Made by a program: the position numbers and the translations under genes. DNA of 64,000 nt from Kryptolebias marmoratus (lineage: Eukaryota; Chordata; Actinopteri; Cyprinodontiformes; Rivulidae), in NCBI RefSeq assembly GCF_001649575.2, contig NC_051449.1, forward strand, positions 18,350,690 to 18,414,689, in the 5' to 3' direction. Shown piece by piece: positions 12,136 to 30,960 of the stretch (within the stretch, counting starts at the first letter, position 1; each line of letters starts with the position of its first letter). The notes beneath the pieces are model-generated. The model searched no databases. It had not been told where the DNA came from and was given only the letters and a program-made list of their open reading frames with translations.

Positions 12136-15100
12136 ATGCTCGACAATCATCACAGCCAAACGATGAGAGGCATCCTTAAGAGAAAGTTTGCAGAGGTAGA
12201 GAAATATCCCTGCTACTCCTCCTCCTCCTCCTCCTCCTCCTCGTCTTCTCCTTCCTCCCTCTCCTCCCCTGCCTCCTCGGAGTGGGAGTCCGACGGGGAG
12301 GGGAGCTCGTCTGAGAACCAGGATTTCACACCTCACAGTCCCGCCTCACCCTCCTGTTTGCCCAGTAAGTCTCCGAGCCAGCGGCCGATGTTTATTTCTC
12401 TCCCTCCTTTCAAATAATTCAAACCTCTTCCTTATCGGCCCGTTCTCCCATCAAGTGTTTTGTAGGAGTGTCTCTTATCAGCCTGAAGCAGAAGTTAGAA
12501 GTGACTGATATGAAAATGCTTGTTCTAGATAACGTGCGGAGAACGACTCCCCTCCTCGGTGTTTGTCCCGTGGCGTAGAGGATCATTTGCCTGAGCAATG
12601 GGAAGTTGTGGAATCGATTTAAATAGCAGGGCTGCTTTAGACAAGTCGTATCGAATGGCTTTATGTGTGGGTATGGAGCTGCTCACGGCTTCACTCAGCT
12701 GTCTGGGATGGACGGACACCATGAACCCTGTCCAAACTGCAGCGTGGACAGGAAGAATCAGAGTAAATGGAGCCAAACAAAGCGATGGGTCAGCTGCACT
12801 AAGAAGTCAACTAAAGCACTCAGAGGAGCAGGAAACACACACACACACACAAGTGAAAGTGACATGTGAGGAGAGACAAAATGTTCCCGTCGACACAGAT
12901 CCTGATCCGCAGCGAGGCACGGCCCGATCCCAGGAAGACAGTGAGCCCAGCACCAAAAACAAACAACAAACTGTGGAACGGGGTGGAGGGAAGCTGTGGA
13001 CGGGGAGGGGGCGGACAGCCAGACGCAGAGTGGACACTCGTATCCAAACAAACAGAGGGTTGGACGGATGTTTTCAGAAAGGTTACAGTAATCTCCTCCT
13101 CAGAACAAACAGGGTCCGCGCCGTACGCGCCGGGCTTAAAAGATCCAGAGTGGAAGTGTTTATACAAACAGAGCAGATGACACGAGCTTAGCCAGCTGCT
13201 CTCTGCTTTTTACCAACTTCTTCTGCAGCTCCTGGAGCTCAGCCTCAGCTGTCTGAAAAGGTCAGGCGAGTAGTGAAGGACGAACAGTAACCTGACGGAC
13301 TTTAAAAAGCAGCAGACTCATTACATTCTGTCAGACCTGAAAGGAAGAGCGATCCCCCACCCACATGTTACAGAGCTCTCTCCTTGGTATTTCCTTCTCA
13401 CATAGATCTTCAACTATTGACCCTAAACTGAAGGACAGCACCTGCAATCTGCCCCCTAGTGGCCACTGAGAGCCTTACACAGGTTTCATCAACTATCAAG
13501 GAAGTTCTTACCAGGAATTGAACTTACCTGAAAACAAGTACCAACACATCTTACAGTGTTCACTGGCTGTTCCTGAAGGTGAAGGGAGCAGCCATGTTTT
13601 TGTGTCTTCATGTGTCTATTGTTTCCAAAGACCGCTGGAAAGATCTGACTGAAACTTTGTAGAGAGTAAACAATGGAGTGCGCATCTAAAAAACGGATTC
13701 ATTTTTGGAGTTAACGCGATTCACAATGGTCGCCACTGCCAGCTGACCTTAGGAAACACAAAAACTGCATCTAGTCTCGCGGATATCGAGCTGCCTTTTT
13801 GGTGTTTGGAGCTGAGGGTCACTCACAGCACGTCCTCTGAGTGCGACATTGTGCACAGTGTTCTTTTTCAAGGTTTGACCACGACGGCTACAGCTTCATC
13901 ATTTCCCCTCATAAGATGATCTGAAATTCTTGCATGAAAGACAGCAGGCTATTTGTATCTCTTCAAGAAATGCCTGGCCTTTTAATTTTTTCCGGGAATT
14001 GTGCTCACCTGAAAATAAATAACACATCCTGCAGTTATTTAAAGTGGAATCTATATCATATGTTTAAGAAACTCCTTACAAGTTTCACAAGAAAGGTACA
14101 CTTTTTTTTTTTTTTACAAAACTATGTTTGCGATGCTTATTTTCCAAGTCTGTGCAGATGATTTCACCCAAAACGTCCCGTTGCCATGGCAGCCCTTGAT
14201 CTAACGCTTTCTGGCGTTTGTTCCTTTCAGCTGAGTCCATCCTGAAGAGGCCCAAGCTTACGAAAGGACAGAGCAGCGTGCACTTCGACCAGGTGATGGT
14301 GTACAGCTTCCCCCGCTGCCAGGGCTTCACCAGCGTCCCCAGCCGAGGAGGCGCCACCCTCGGCATGATGCGCCAACACAGCGCCCTCCGAAGGTACACG
14401 GTGGCGGAGCACGCACTGGAGCAGCGGAACAGGCGCAGAGAGAGGCACAGGGACAAACTGAGGCAGAAGCGGTTCGAGGCGCTGAAACGCAAAGTGAGTG
14501 TTTTCAGTCTCGTCTATGTGACGCTGCGTTACTGCGCTGAGGTCCTCTGACCTCGCCTGCTGTTGGTTTCAGCTGGTCATCAGTGGAGCTGTTAGCCAGC
14601 ACGACGCAGAGCGGCTCACCGTGGATCAGGTTGTAGACGAGGACGACGCTGAGCTCCGCGTCAGCGACTCTGAGCTGGAGGACGGAGGCTTCCTTCAACC
14701 CATCTCCTCCAAACAGCGACAGGCGCTCCTGCAGGCCGCGGGGGTGAAGGTGGACAAGGAGGAGAAGAGGCAGCTTCACGGGCTGCGTCTCTCCAGAGAG
14801 GCCTGTGGATGTGACTGTCAGGGCTTCTGTGAGCCGGAGACCTGCGCCTGCAGCCTGGCAGGCATCAAGTGCCAGGTAACGCACAGGTTTTTATTTAATT
14901 TATACCCTGGTAGAAAAGGTTTGGAGTAAATCATAAATTTCTTTTTAATTTTTCCGTTTTGACCGACAGGTGGACCGATTCAACTTCCCCTGTGGATGCA
15001 CGAAGGACAGCTGTTGGAACACGCAGGGGCGCTTCCAATTTGACGCCAGGCGCGTGCGGACCCATTACATCCACACGGTGATGAGGCTCGACCTGGAGAG

Positions 15101-15908
15101 GCGACTGCACGGTGAAGCACTGAGCCCGGAGGACCAGACGGAACTTCCAGAGGAGCTTCAGGAACTCCGAGACCAGGACGATGTCTGTACCGAGCAGAGC
15201 ACACAGGACAAGAGGTGTCCCTTCGGGTATTCCTTAGAAGAGGACGGCCTTCCTCTCACCATGCCCACCCCGCCTTCCTTCCACTGCGTGCCCGACCGGC
15301 TGGCGGTCGAGGAGAACAGCTGCAGCAGCGACACGTCCGAATCGTCCTGCGACTCGGACGTCAGAGCGTTCCTCGGAGGGAATCCTCCCGAGGCTGACGG
15401 GGCTTTGAGCTGTGCCTTCAGTCGCTGTGACTCTAGGAAGAAGAACTGCTACACGTGCAACCATCTGAGGAACATTAGAGAACCACCGACCTCTGACCCT
15501 CGCAGCACAGCCACTGACGGTACGGGACCACGTGTGGCCATCGCAGACAACATGGCTGCAAGCAGCACTTACCTCGACGAGAACGCAAACCAGTCCAGAG
15601 ATTTCTTTGAGGACGATTCTCTCGAGGACTTCCCCCACACCCCGTCCCCCACCGTGGACTACTCCTTCAGCAGATACATGGACCTGAGCCTCTCGTCGGA
15701 CTCCGACCTGGAGTTCTTCCACAGGGACTACCCCTCCGGACCGCTGCACAGCTCCTTCAAAGAGCCCCGGCACTCGGACGGCGTCCAGCACCTCCAGCTG
15801 TTCAGCTCGGTTTATTTCCCACAGCAGGAGTCCAGCACCCACCTCCTGGAGTCTCTGATCGGCCTGACTGAGCCGAGCTGCGAGCACGCAGATACACAGC
15901 TTTCATAG
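12136..15908 (+). CDS. csrnp1: csrnp1: cysteine/serine-rich nuclear protein 1
   Basis: Orthologue of CSRNP1 (AXUD1), a nuclear protein with transactivation activity, induced as an immediate-early and AXIN1-responsive gene. Coding exons: 12136-12364, 14231-14493, 14573-14875 and 14970-15908, all GT-AG and in phase, giving 577 aa. An alternative start at 12163 (MRGILKRKF) matches the usual family start and gives 568 aa. Order: LKRKF motif; a run of 11 serines at about residues 28-38; an acidic Ser/Glu stretch; the conserved block [20 protein letters not shown] then PSRGG at about 90-118; a basic Arg/Lys helix; and the Cys-rich region at about 240-300, with [22 protein letters not shown], then [10 protein letters not shown]. 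The C-terminal part is acidic and serine-rich with [13 protein letters not shown], a likely activation region. The long AU-rich 3' UTR fits an immediate-early gene. Teleosts can keep a/b duplicates; which copy this is cannot be told. Confidence 0.95.
12365..14230 (+). other. csrnp1 intron 1 (between coding exons)
   Basis: GT-AG intron (CCCA|GTAAGT to CCTTTCAG|CTGAG) of 1.87 kb. Open frames inside it, including one of 197 codons, are not supported by homology. Two stretches near 13510-13560 and 13980-14040 look like diverged copies of one another (both with ggaattg, then cacctgaaaa or tacctgaaaa, then acacatc), suggesting an old repeat. Confidence 0.6.
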
Positions 15909-16392
15909 CTGATTAAGATAGAAAACCTTGTAATATAGAATGTTTAGGAAAGTGAAATATAAAGAGTGATTTTATATATTTGGAATAATATTTCAATGTG
16001 CAAAGAATGATTGATCCCTAATTTTTTCTATCGTATGAATATTTTTTTGAGAGAAACTACACTTGAGTAATTATTACGTCTTTTTTATATTAATTTTTTG
16101 TCCTGAATAATGATTTCTGACATGTTTGATTGTTTTTTTTTTTTTTTTTACAAGGACTAACATTATCTGACTGCAGTAGATGGAGTTTATGATTTCATTT
16201 TAAAAAAATGCTGCCCAAAGTAAATAAAAGGAAGATGACGCTGCACAAAGTGTCGACATCTCAATAAAAACACGTTTTCTGCTGAAAAGTGGCCAAACTT
16301 TATGTCAGCATGATTCATTTTGTCACGAGTTTGTCTCCTTGGTTGTGGAACGATGTGCTTTGAGTACTTCTTTACTGGGTTTATGAAATAAA
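15909..16392 (+). other. csrnp1 3' UTR with poly(A) signals
   Basis: AT-rich sequence after the stop codon with many TATTT/ATTT runs, as in short-lived transcripts. AATAAA hexamers occur at 16223-16228, 16263-16268 and 16387-16392; the last is the most distal candidate. Confidence 0.6.
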
Positions 16393-16599
16393 ACAACTTT
16401 ATTTATTTAATCATTGTCTTTGCATTTTTTTATGACAGGTAAACGCTGTTTTTAACAATTCTATCAAATTAAAGACTGGACAAAGCCCAGACTTTGTAAC
16501 AGGCTTTACATTTTAGTGGTTGTATAAACTCATACAGAGACTACGGTTCATCAAGAAGATAACCCAAGAGTTTCCCTTTGGATTTAGTTATCATTCAAT

Positions 16600-17360
16600 G
16601 ATTATGAATAGAGCCATTTTGAATTGGATTTTACTCCAACATTTAATTAGTCATAGATGTATATCTAATGACTACTTTCAGAGGCTTTCACTGAAATCTG
16701 TCCAGTGGTTCAGGAGATATTTTGCTAACAGACAAACAAGATTGACTTAAAAAGTTAATGCCAATGTTTTACGCAACGATTTTGCACACTGAGGATCCCT
16801 CAAAGTATGTACTGAGGAGGAGTCTCAGCTACTACCACACAAAATTTGATCTCAATATCTGTAAAATTAATTGAATTATAGCCATTTTTCTGTTTTGTAA
16901 GATCAGTTGGCTGCAGCGGCCATCTTAGATTGGGTTGGCTTCAAAAGTTGATCACTTGTTGATGTACATTAAATTATTTCTTTCAGGGAGTTTCATTAAA
17001 ATCCATCCATTGGTTCACAAGATGTTTTGCTAACAGCCAACAAAGTTGACTCTAATAGTGAACGGTAAGGTTTTTAAACAAAGATCTTGTGCGATCTTTT
17101 GGTACTTGGAGTATGTGTTGGAGATCAGTCTCACCTAGGACCACGACAAATTTTAGCCTGATATCTGTAAAGTTGACTGAATTGCAGCCATTTTTTAAGT
17201 GTGCTAAGTTTGATTAGCTGTAGCAGCCATCTTGAATTAGGTTGACATCAAATGTAAATCAGCTGGTGATGCACATCAGATGATTGCCTTAAGATGGTGT
17301 CAATAAAATCTGAGCAGTGGTTCCTGAAATATTTTGCTAACAGACATACACACACAATCA
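16600..17360. repeat. Diverged tandem repeat, ~306-bp period, ~2.5 copies
   Basis: The phrase TTTTGCTAACAG, preceded by a cag/cat-tggttc segment, recurs with its core at 16721, 17026 and 17333 (spacing 305 and 307). Between these marks the order is the same in each unit: gattttgcac or gatcttgtgc, gagtctcagctactaccac or a variant, atatctgtaaa, gaattatagccatttt or a variant, and gcagcggccatctt or gtagcagccatctt. A related single copy lies at about 53590-53700 in a channel intron. Confidence 0.8.
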
Positions 17361-18583
17361 CAGACAAGGGCACGAAGAGTTAATCTGTATGAACAACACA
17401 AAAACGTTCACACAGACTGTTAATAGTTGATCTTGTGAATTGCTTCACGTATACTTCATGTATACATCAAGTTTTTAATCTGCATTTAAGAATGGGTAAT
17501 TAAACAAAAATATCTCCCATGTGGATTCGATATTGAGCCAATAGCGCTCTGCTGATTTTACTGTAGTGAACCTAAACCATCATTTTTTATCATCAGCAAT
17601 AAATGATTAAACTGTCCACTGGTTTTAGGTGTCATTATTGAGTGAGTGTATCTTGGCTGCCCTCCGGTGGACAATAGAGGAACTACAAACTCTAAATCAG
17701 CCGATCGTCAATATAATTTGAAAGAAATATAACGTTTTATGTAAATAATTTCCATGCTAAGACACCAAAAAAAAATTTGCGGTTCTTGACTTCATTGTTG
17801 ACAGGAAAAAAGTACCATATTAGGACAGCTATGTGTAGTAATAACTAAATGGAGCTCGTGAAACACAAACCATTATTTTTTATTTTAAAATGAAGTTTTT
17901 TTGTAGTCAGTGATATTTAATGAAATTTTTAAAATGCTGTAAATTATGTTTCTACACTAAATAAATAACTCTGTGTACAACATTGAATGGACAACAAAGA
18001 GGTTTAAAAGTTTTAATTTTTTTACGCCAGGAGTTCATAAAAACTGCAATAAAATTCATTTTGTGAGACTTTGTGAGATATTTCCGGGTAAAAAGCCGTG
18101 CAGACTAAAATTGGACTAAAATGACAATTAAATGAGTGTGTCTGTCAAACAACTATCAGTCTAATTATTTTAATATTTCCGTTTGACAAAAAGAAAACAT
18201 CTTTCTTTTACGTGACTTGAAGAGAAATCGCAAAAATTAAACAAAAAAAGAGTAATGAGCTTTCATTTCCCTCTAGTGGCCACAAAGTAGAACTGCATCT
18301 CACAGTGGAGTGGACAGTTTTGCGTCAATGCTAGCATGCTAGTACTTCCGCTGTGAAGTTTCGAAATAAAAGTATTTATCAAGCGCTCTCGGTTTGCGCA
18401 TGTGCAGTGCCTTCGTATTTTTTCGTGCTCGACGGAGAGCAGCGGGATCGATGACGGCGACGCTCGTCGCTCGATTGTTTCAGTCTGCTAACGAGATGTT
18501 CGTGAAGTGTCAACCGTAGTCGTTCTTTGTCGTCATTTATTATTTTAAAATAATAATATAGAACATATTTTTTTCCAACAAAC
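17361..18583. other. Intergenic; gorasp1 5' region
   Basis: No coding exon seen. The last ~250 bases before gorasp1 contain CG-rich words and a tacttccgctg ETS-like element near 18341, compatible with a housekeeping promoter. The transcription start is not resolved. Confidence 0.35.
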
Positions 18584-21500
18584 ATGGGTTTATCGCAGAG
18601 TTTGGAAGCATCTGAAGGAGGGACGTACGGATATCACGTTCACGGCGTAAGGCTGACGGGATTCCTCTGTTTTGAACTTGGATCAGCTTATCTTGACATG
18701 TTGCTAACAGAGCTAGCTGAGTTGTTGCAGCAGAGACTAAAACCTGATGAGGTGGCACTATTTACCTGCTAACACGAGTGGGCATAGTTACAGATTAAAA
18801 CCATCGATTTGTGTTCCTTATTTGTAAGAAATAAGGTTAAATTAAAACGTCTAACTTAACTCAGCCACAGTGTGTGTACTATCACTGGATGACAGCAGGT
18901 GAATCATAGTTTTAATAAACAACTTTCAGCTCAAACTCAAATCAAAGATGTGTTTTCTTAAGACTGTTTGCTAGATAATTGGACATTTCTCCTTGTTTAA
19001 ATAGAACTACTACAAACAATTAGAAGTTTTAGATTTCCTTTTTAAACAAAATAAGCTATTTAAGGATATTAAGTCCAAGAGTTAAAATGATTGATCAAAA
19101 TATAATGTAACTGATTAATAGTTATCACATTTTTGAAGGTGTAGATGGAAAAAGTTGTTAATTATAGCAAACATTTTTTGATTGATCGTCCAGTGTTTTA
19201 CAAGTTTAAGCCTCTTCATCGTCTAAGTATATACAAAGGTGAAGTTCTAGCAGTCATCTGAAGTATCTTGTGTTGGTTTTGGCAGGTGCAGCCAAATTCC
19301 CCCGCAGAAAAGGCAGGACTGCAGCCTTTCTTTGACTTCATTCTTTCTCTGGACAACAAAAGACTTGTAAGCGTCACCAAAGAGAGCGCGCTCTGTTGCT
19401 ATTGTTATTCTGTTCTTTTACATTCATCTCATTGCTTGTCAGAATGAGGAAAACGACCTGTTAAAGGAGCTCCTGAAAGCCAACATGGAGAAAGCAGTGA
19501 GGATGGAAGTGTACAGCACTAAAACCACCAGGGTTCGTGAGCTGGACGTGGTGCCCAGCAACATGTGGGGCGGCCAGGGGCTGCTGGGTGCCAGTGTTCG
19601 CTTCTGCAGCTACCAAGGAGCAAACGAGAACGTTTGGCATGTACTGGTGAGTCACAGAACAACTATGAAGGCTCATTTTCTCTGCACTGATGTCGTCTTT
19701 TAGTGAGCTTGAACAGATGATGGTTTTGTGTTGCGTTGGTGCTTTAACTCAAACCTCTGTGTTAAGGACGTGGAAGCCAGCTCACCGGCAGCGCTGGCAG
19801 GGCTGCAGCCCTACAGCGACTACATTGTTGGAGCAGATCAGGTGCTGCAAGATGTAAGAACGAACTTTAAACCGGCTCATCATCCCTTCCTCTGCACTCT
19901 GCATTGAATCATAAATGATGTATTACTTGAAAGTAGCTAAATGAACAACTAGAATTCGCTGCAGTGAGCGTATGTGTAAAGAACGGCCTCTCTTTACAGT
20001 CAGAAGACTTCTTCTCACTGATCGAGGCCCACGAGGGGAAGCCGCTAAAGCTGCTGGTGTACGACACACAAACAGACACCTGCAGGGAGGTGATGGTCAC
20101 ACCCAACGGAGCGTGGGGAGGAGAGGGCAGGTATGGGACAAAGGAAATTAAATGCAAACAGAATATGTCATCTTTATTGGTGTCATACTTGTGCCTTAAG
20201 TTTGTTTGGCCCTTAATAAGGTTTATTGCTGCACGATGTAATTAATATATGGAGACAGATTCTTTTCATTATAACAAACTAATTTCTGCAATATTATACG
20301 AGTCATCTGTTATTCTTATGTATCCAGCACAACTACGTTTTGTGATCATTTTTACCCAGTAGTGCTGTATTATTCATGAGGCAGTCAAATTTGTTTGTCC
20401 TTAGTTTGGGTTGTGGCATCGGATATGGCTACCTGCACCGCATCCCTGTAAACCCTGATGTGTCGACAGTGAAGCCTTCCTCTCTTGTTCCAGAAGAAAA
20501 GCCCTCTCCGCAGCAGCCTTCGCATGGATACACAGAGGTAGATGTTACTGTTACTGTCCCAGCTATTCACTTCCGTAGGTCAAAGTAATAAACTTTTTTT
20601 AAAACTGAGAAAAGATCCAGAGAGCAAGATCGTGCCTTCACAGTATCCGTTCTAAAGAATAAACCAACAACAACAATAAAGTAGAGTACAAGTACACATT
20701 TAAAGCAATGCATATTAACATTCACCGTACCTGTCCTTGTCCAGGCACCTCTGATGACATCTTCAAGTCAAAGTGAAGATTTGTTAGATGTGGAGCAGAT
20801 CACCCTCCAACAAGCATCACTACTCCCTCCCATTCAGAGAGTCACGGACCCCGGTCAGTTTTTTAATGATTTGAAAGGACTGACTAACACACTATGACTA
20901 CATTAGTTCATTAGGATTCATGAAAACCCCCTAACGTGCGCACGGTGCTGCTTTTCAGATTCTGAAGTGACCGCGACGAACCCTGACCCCTTAGATCTGA
21001 TGGACAAGCTGGATCTGTCCACCTCGTCCATCGATATGACCAACACTTCTCTGGCTATGCAAGAGGAAAAGGAGGCTGAAATATCTGGTGTTGGTGAGTA
21101 AACACAAATAAAGATGCAGGAACCTAAATGCACTCGGGGAACAATGAGATTACGTGAGCTTTATTCTGATTTTCTGTTGCGCAGCAGAGCTGGAGGACAG
21201 CGTCCTGCTCTCGTTGTCAGCAGAGAACCAGAGTGAGTCGCAGGAGCTGGTCTCCCAGTCAGCCGAAGACCTCCCTGCTGCTCACACTGCCCCAGACGCT
21301 GTGTCTGATTCAGGCGGCCCATCGGCAGAATCGTCTCACCTGGTCGCAGAGTCCACAGACCAGCGCAGCGTCCTCAGTGAGCCCAGCAGCAGTCCAGGTC
21401 TGCCTGAGGAGCCAGCAGAAGAGCCTCCCAGCCCGTCTCCCGTCGACCTCGTCCCAGCCTCCACTTTGAACGAGTCGACCACGGATAGCCGCCCCCCTCA

Positions 21501-21606
21501 GACCAGCGAGGACGCGCAGAGGTCGGTGTGTGAGTCTGCAGGGTCTGCTCACCAGTGTGACCATGAACACGGTGAGGAGGAACCAGAGGAAACGCGTTCG
21601 GAGTAA
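18584..21606 (+). CDS. gorasp1: gorasp1: Golgi reassembly-stacking protein 1 (GRASP65)
   Basis: A peripheral cis-Golgi membrane protein that links cisternae by trans-oligomerisation and binds GM130. Coding exons: 18584-18646, 19286-19366, 19443-19646, 19767-19853, 20000-20130, 20405-20537, 20745-20853, 20959-21093 and 21185-21606; all are GT-AG and in phase, giving 454 aa (human about 440). The start MGLSQS keeps the glycine at position 2 for N-myristoylation. The GRASP region has two atypical PDZ domains: the first at about 15-110, with [18 protein letters not shown]; the second at about 115-205, with [26 protein letters not shown] and [14 protein letters not shown]. The remaining ~250 residues are a Ser/Pro/Glu-rich tail, the phospho-regulated SPR region of the family. 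The last acceptor is a CAGCAG tandem, so one Ala may be optional. It faces wdr48 tail to tail. Confidence 0.95.
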
Positions 21607-22528
21607 GCTCTCATCGGGCTGAACAGTGGAGTCGACAATCACTTTGTTTTTAAGAGAAGCGTACAGAAGAAACAGGGCAGACTCAGAGTTCCTCCTCTCA
21701 GTTACACTACACAAACACGAGCATTACCACGAGGCAAGGAGAATACTTGCAGGTACTACAGTAATATCCTGTTTGTTTCGTATGCAAACATTTTAAGTTA
21801 CTGACTATTTGGGCCAAAATATTGTAAAATAATTTATCATACTGGATAGAAAGTTAAATTACACATAAAGTGAAATTTTGCTTCTGGTACACTAAAGAGA
21901 TAAATACTTGAATTGTTCCAAAGGTAAACATTTACTACTGCAAAGCACAGCTGCACCTTCTTACAGTTTAAAGGTACTCGTTACAAACCATGAAATCAAA
22001 CATGAAACAGGTCATCCTGATCTGTACCAGACAGCGCAGTTTGAGTTTACTCCAACAGTGGGTATGCACTCATCCCATTGTTGACCTATTTTCTGTCACT
22101 TCGACTGTTTTCATAGCTAAACAAACACAGACAGCCGTTCACACGTTTTAATTACCAATTTATTTAAGGACACATTAACCATCGATCCATCCGTTACCTG
22201 CCACTTGTTCTGGAGTCGGGTTGTGGGGAGGAAGAGATGTCAGAGAGACATGTCCTGGGTCTCTCCTCAGTTGGACATGCCTGGAACACCTCACTAAGGA
22301 GGCATCCAGAGCCCAGCTAACACATATACCTGTGACCTCATTAACCGTCTCGCTTCATCATTTCCTTCAGCAGTCTTCATGACGTTGCAACGAGTACCTT
22401 TTAATACGATCAACTTCTTTGACACTACTAGACTGATGACGGCTGTTAAAATTACAGCCTTTTGTTGGTGCACTGTTACAACTCTGAAGCTGTTTTAAAG
22501 ACTTTTACTCAGTAAATATTCAAATAAA
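21607..22528 (+). other. gorasp1 3' UTR to poly(A) signal
   Basis: Noncoding sequence after the stop; the first clear AATAAA is at 22523-22528. It contains the RTE-like remnant at about 22180-22315. If the hexamer is used, the 3' UTR is about 0.9 kb. Confidence 0.5.
22180..22315 (-). mobile_element. RTE-type LINE 3' remnant
   Basis: On the minus strand a frame reads SEVFQACPTEERPRT, matching the C-terminal EVFRACP.ERRPRTR segment seen in teleost RTE/Rex3-type LINE ORFs. It is followed by a CCCGACTCC-like stretch and a GGATGGATCGATGG tail typical of these elements. It is short and decayed. Confidence 0.6.
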
Positions 22529-24446
22529 GCTTTGACTTAAAGGACACAGGACACTTCTAGTTTATGTTCGCTGTACTGGATTTTAAAGGGCTTTTGCTGT
22601 AGGAACATTTGTCCTGTTGTGTTAAATTAAAATACATGTTTTTACAGCTAGGGTAAGGATGGTTTAGTTTTTTATTGATAATTATTGTAATAACAGGTTT
22701 TGCCTGTACAGCTAGTTTTATGCCCTCTTATTTAGTGTTGTTTTTGCCTGTAATTCATGTGGTCTATGCAAAACTGTTCTGCCTGGACATTTAAAGCCAG
22801 TGAATCGATGATGTATTTCTAAGAGGACTGCGCAGCGTACTCTGAAGGCCGATGTTTCCCGCTAATCAGTTTATGGGTCTTCTTAATTATTATTTTTGTC
22901 CAAGTAGGTGCTTGTGTGTAAAATAAGGAAAGGTATTTTTGCAGATATTTTATTGATGATTTGTATGTTTTGTTAGGAGTAATTGCAGAGTGTTTTGATG
23001 ATTGTGAAATGAGTGAACCTTTTGAATGTTAAACAGTCATATCACTTTAAAAAAAAAAGTGTCCCTTGTTTTTATTTCACGCTCATCAGCTGAACACATT
23101 ACAACTCAAGAAACATCCATTTATAATCCCTACAGTTTTGTCATTCTTAAGACCATTCCAATTTAGTTGTTTGAATGCCTAAAATATACATATTTCACAA
23201 GTTATTACAACAAGGAATATTGCAGCAGTATGGCCTAATTGTGGTACACATTCTATGTTTTGGCCAATTAGAGCTCACTCGATGCATTCTCCTTTATGGC
23301 GTCTCACACACTCGCGTGTCGTGGCAAAGTCAACTCCAGAAAATTTAGTGAGAAGATTCACATATCTGTTAGCGATTATTTCACTTCGAGTTCCCCACAT
23401 TGGCTGGATGCTCTAAAAATCTCTTCCGTTGAGAGTCTCCTTCAAGTTATATTTACTCTTATTAAATCTAAATGACAGATACACAAGGAAACCCCCTCAC
23501 CGTCATCAGTGTCTTCGCCTTGTGAGCCAAACACAGCGTGTGAGCATGAGTTATTTATACTCCTTATAAATGATTTTCTAACTACGCCTTGGACGTGAAT
23601 AACATTTGCCGTGAAGACAACAGATGCAATTCTCGCCGTCCAAGTCGAACTACTGTCATGACCATGAATGTGCTCTTGGAATTTGGAAAAAAGACGTGTT
23701 AGTTTGTATGGAAACTGTACAAGAACAAAAAACCTGCTGCAAAACAAACTCGCTTGAATCAAAAATGTAGCACGTATATTTACAAAAAATAACATTCATT
23801 CTATGGAAAACAGCACAGCTAAAAATAAAAAAAACAAAACAGAAAACACAAGAACAGATGTGTCTGTCAGTGAGGTTCTGTAAGAATTAGATGTCTGAAC
23901 GGAAGGTTAAGTTAAAGTTGACGTCTACAGCAGAGCAGGTGAGGGTTTCTTTGGGGGACCGTGATGCTACCCAGAGACCAGGTGTACTCCTACAGTGGTG
24001 GTTCTGCTGAGACAGGTGCAAAGTGTTTGTAGAACAAGGACAGTTTCTGGAATGTACTAGAGCAGTCTACTACATCCATGTGCATAAACACACTCAGACA
24101 CAAATACAGACTGGAACTTCAGTCGCCTCAAAATAAACGCCAATCAGGCAAAGATCTAAGGGAAAAAAAAAACAAAAAAACATTGCCGAAATCTGGAAAA
24201 ACAATCCATTCCTCAAACTGTTAAAGAACCAATATGGACCTCTTATTTTCCCAGGAGTGTGTTGGCTGCGCCGGAGTGCTCAGGTCACTTCCCTATGATA
24301 CATCGTGAATCGTGTCCTCGCACGTTTACTGGGTTCTCATTGATACTGCGACTCTTGACCACACAATGGGATAGAGGGTACTACATGTTGGAGGTGGGCG
24401 GTGATTGGCAAATGACAAAGAGTTCTGGTTGTAAAAATGACGACTT
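22529..24446 (-). other. Convergent gap and wdr48 3' UTR
   Basis: Between the tail-to-tail genes. On the minus strand a candidate AATAAA (plus-strand TTTATT at 23071-23076) would give wdr48 a 3' UTR of about 1.4 kb, leaving about 0.5 kb to the gorasp1 signal. No coding exon seen; the minus-strand open frame at 23442-23795 lies within this UTR and is probably chance. Confidence 0.45.

Positions 24447-30960
<6,514 letters not shown>

Noticed and set aside
12598..13191. 197-codon plus-strand open frame in csrnp1 intron 1
   Set aside because: It lies wholly inside an intron defined by matching phases, has low-complexity Thr/His and Arg/Gly text, and no recognisable domain.
15234..15887. 217-codon minus-strand open frame over csrnp1 exon 4
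   Set aside because: Antisense shadow of a GC-rich coding exon; the plus frame holds the conserved protein.
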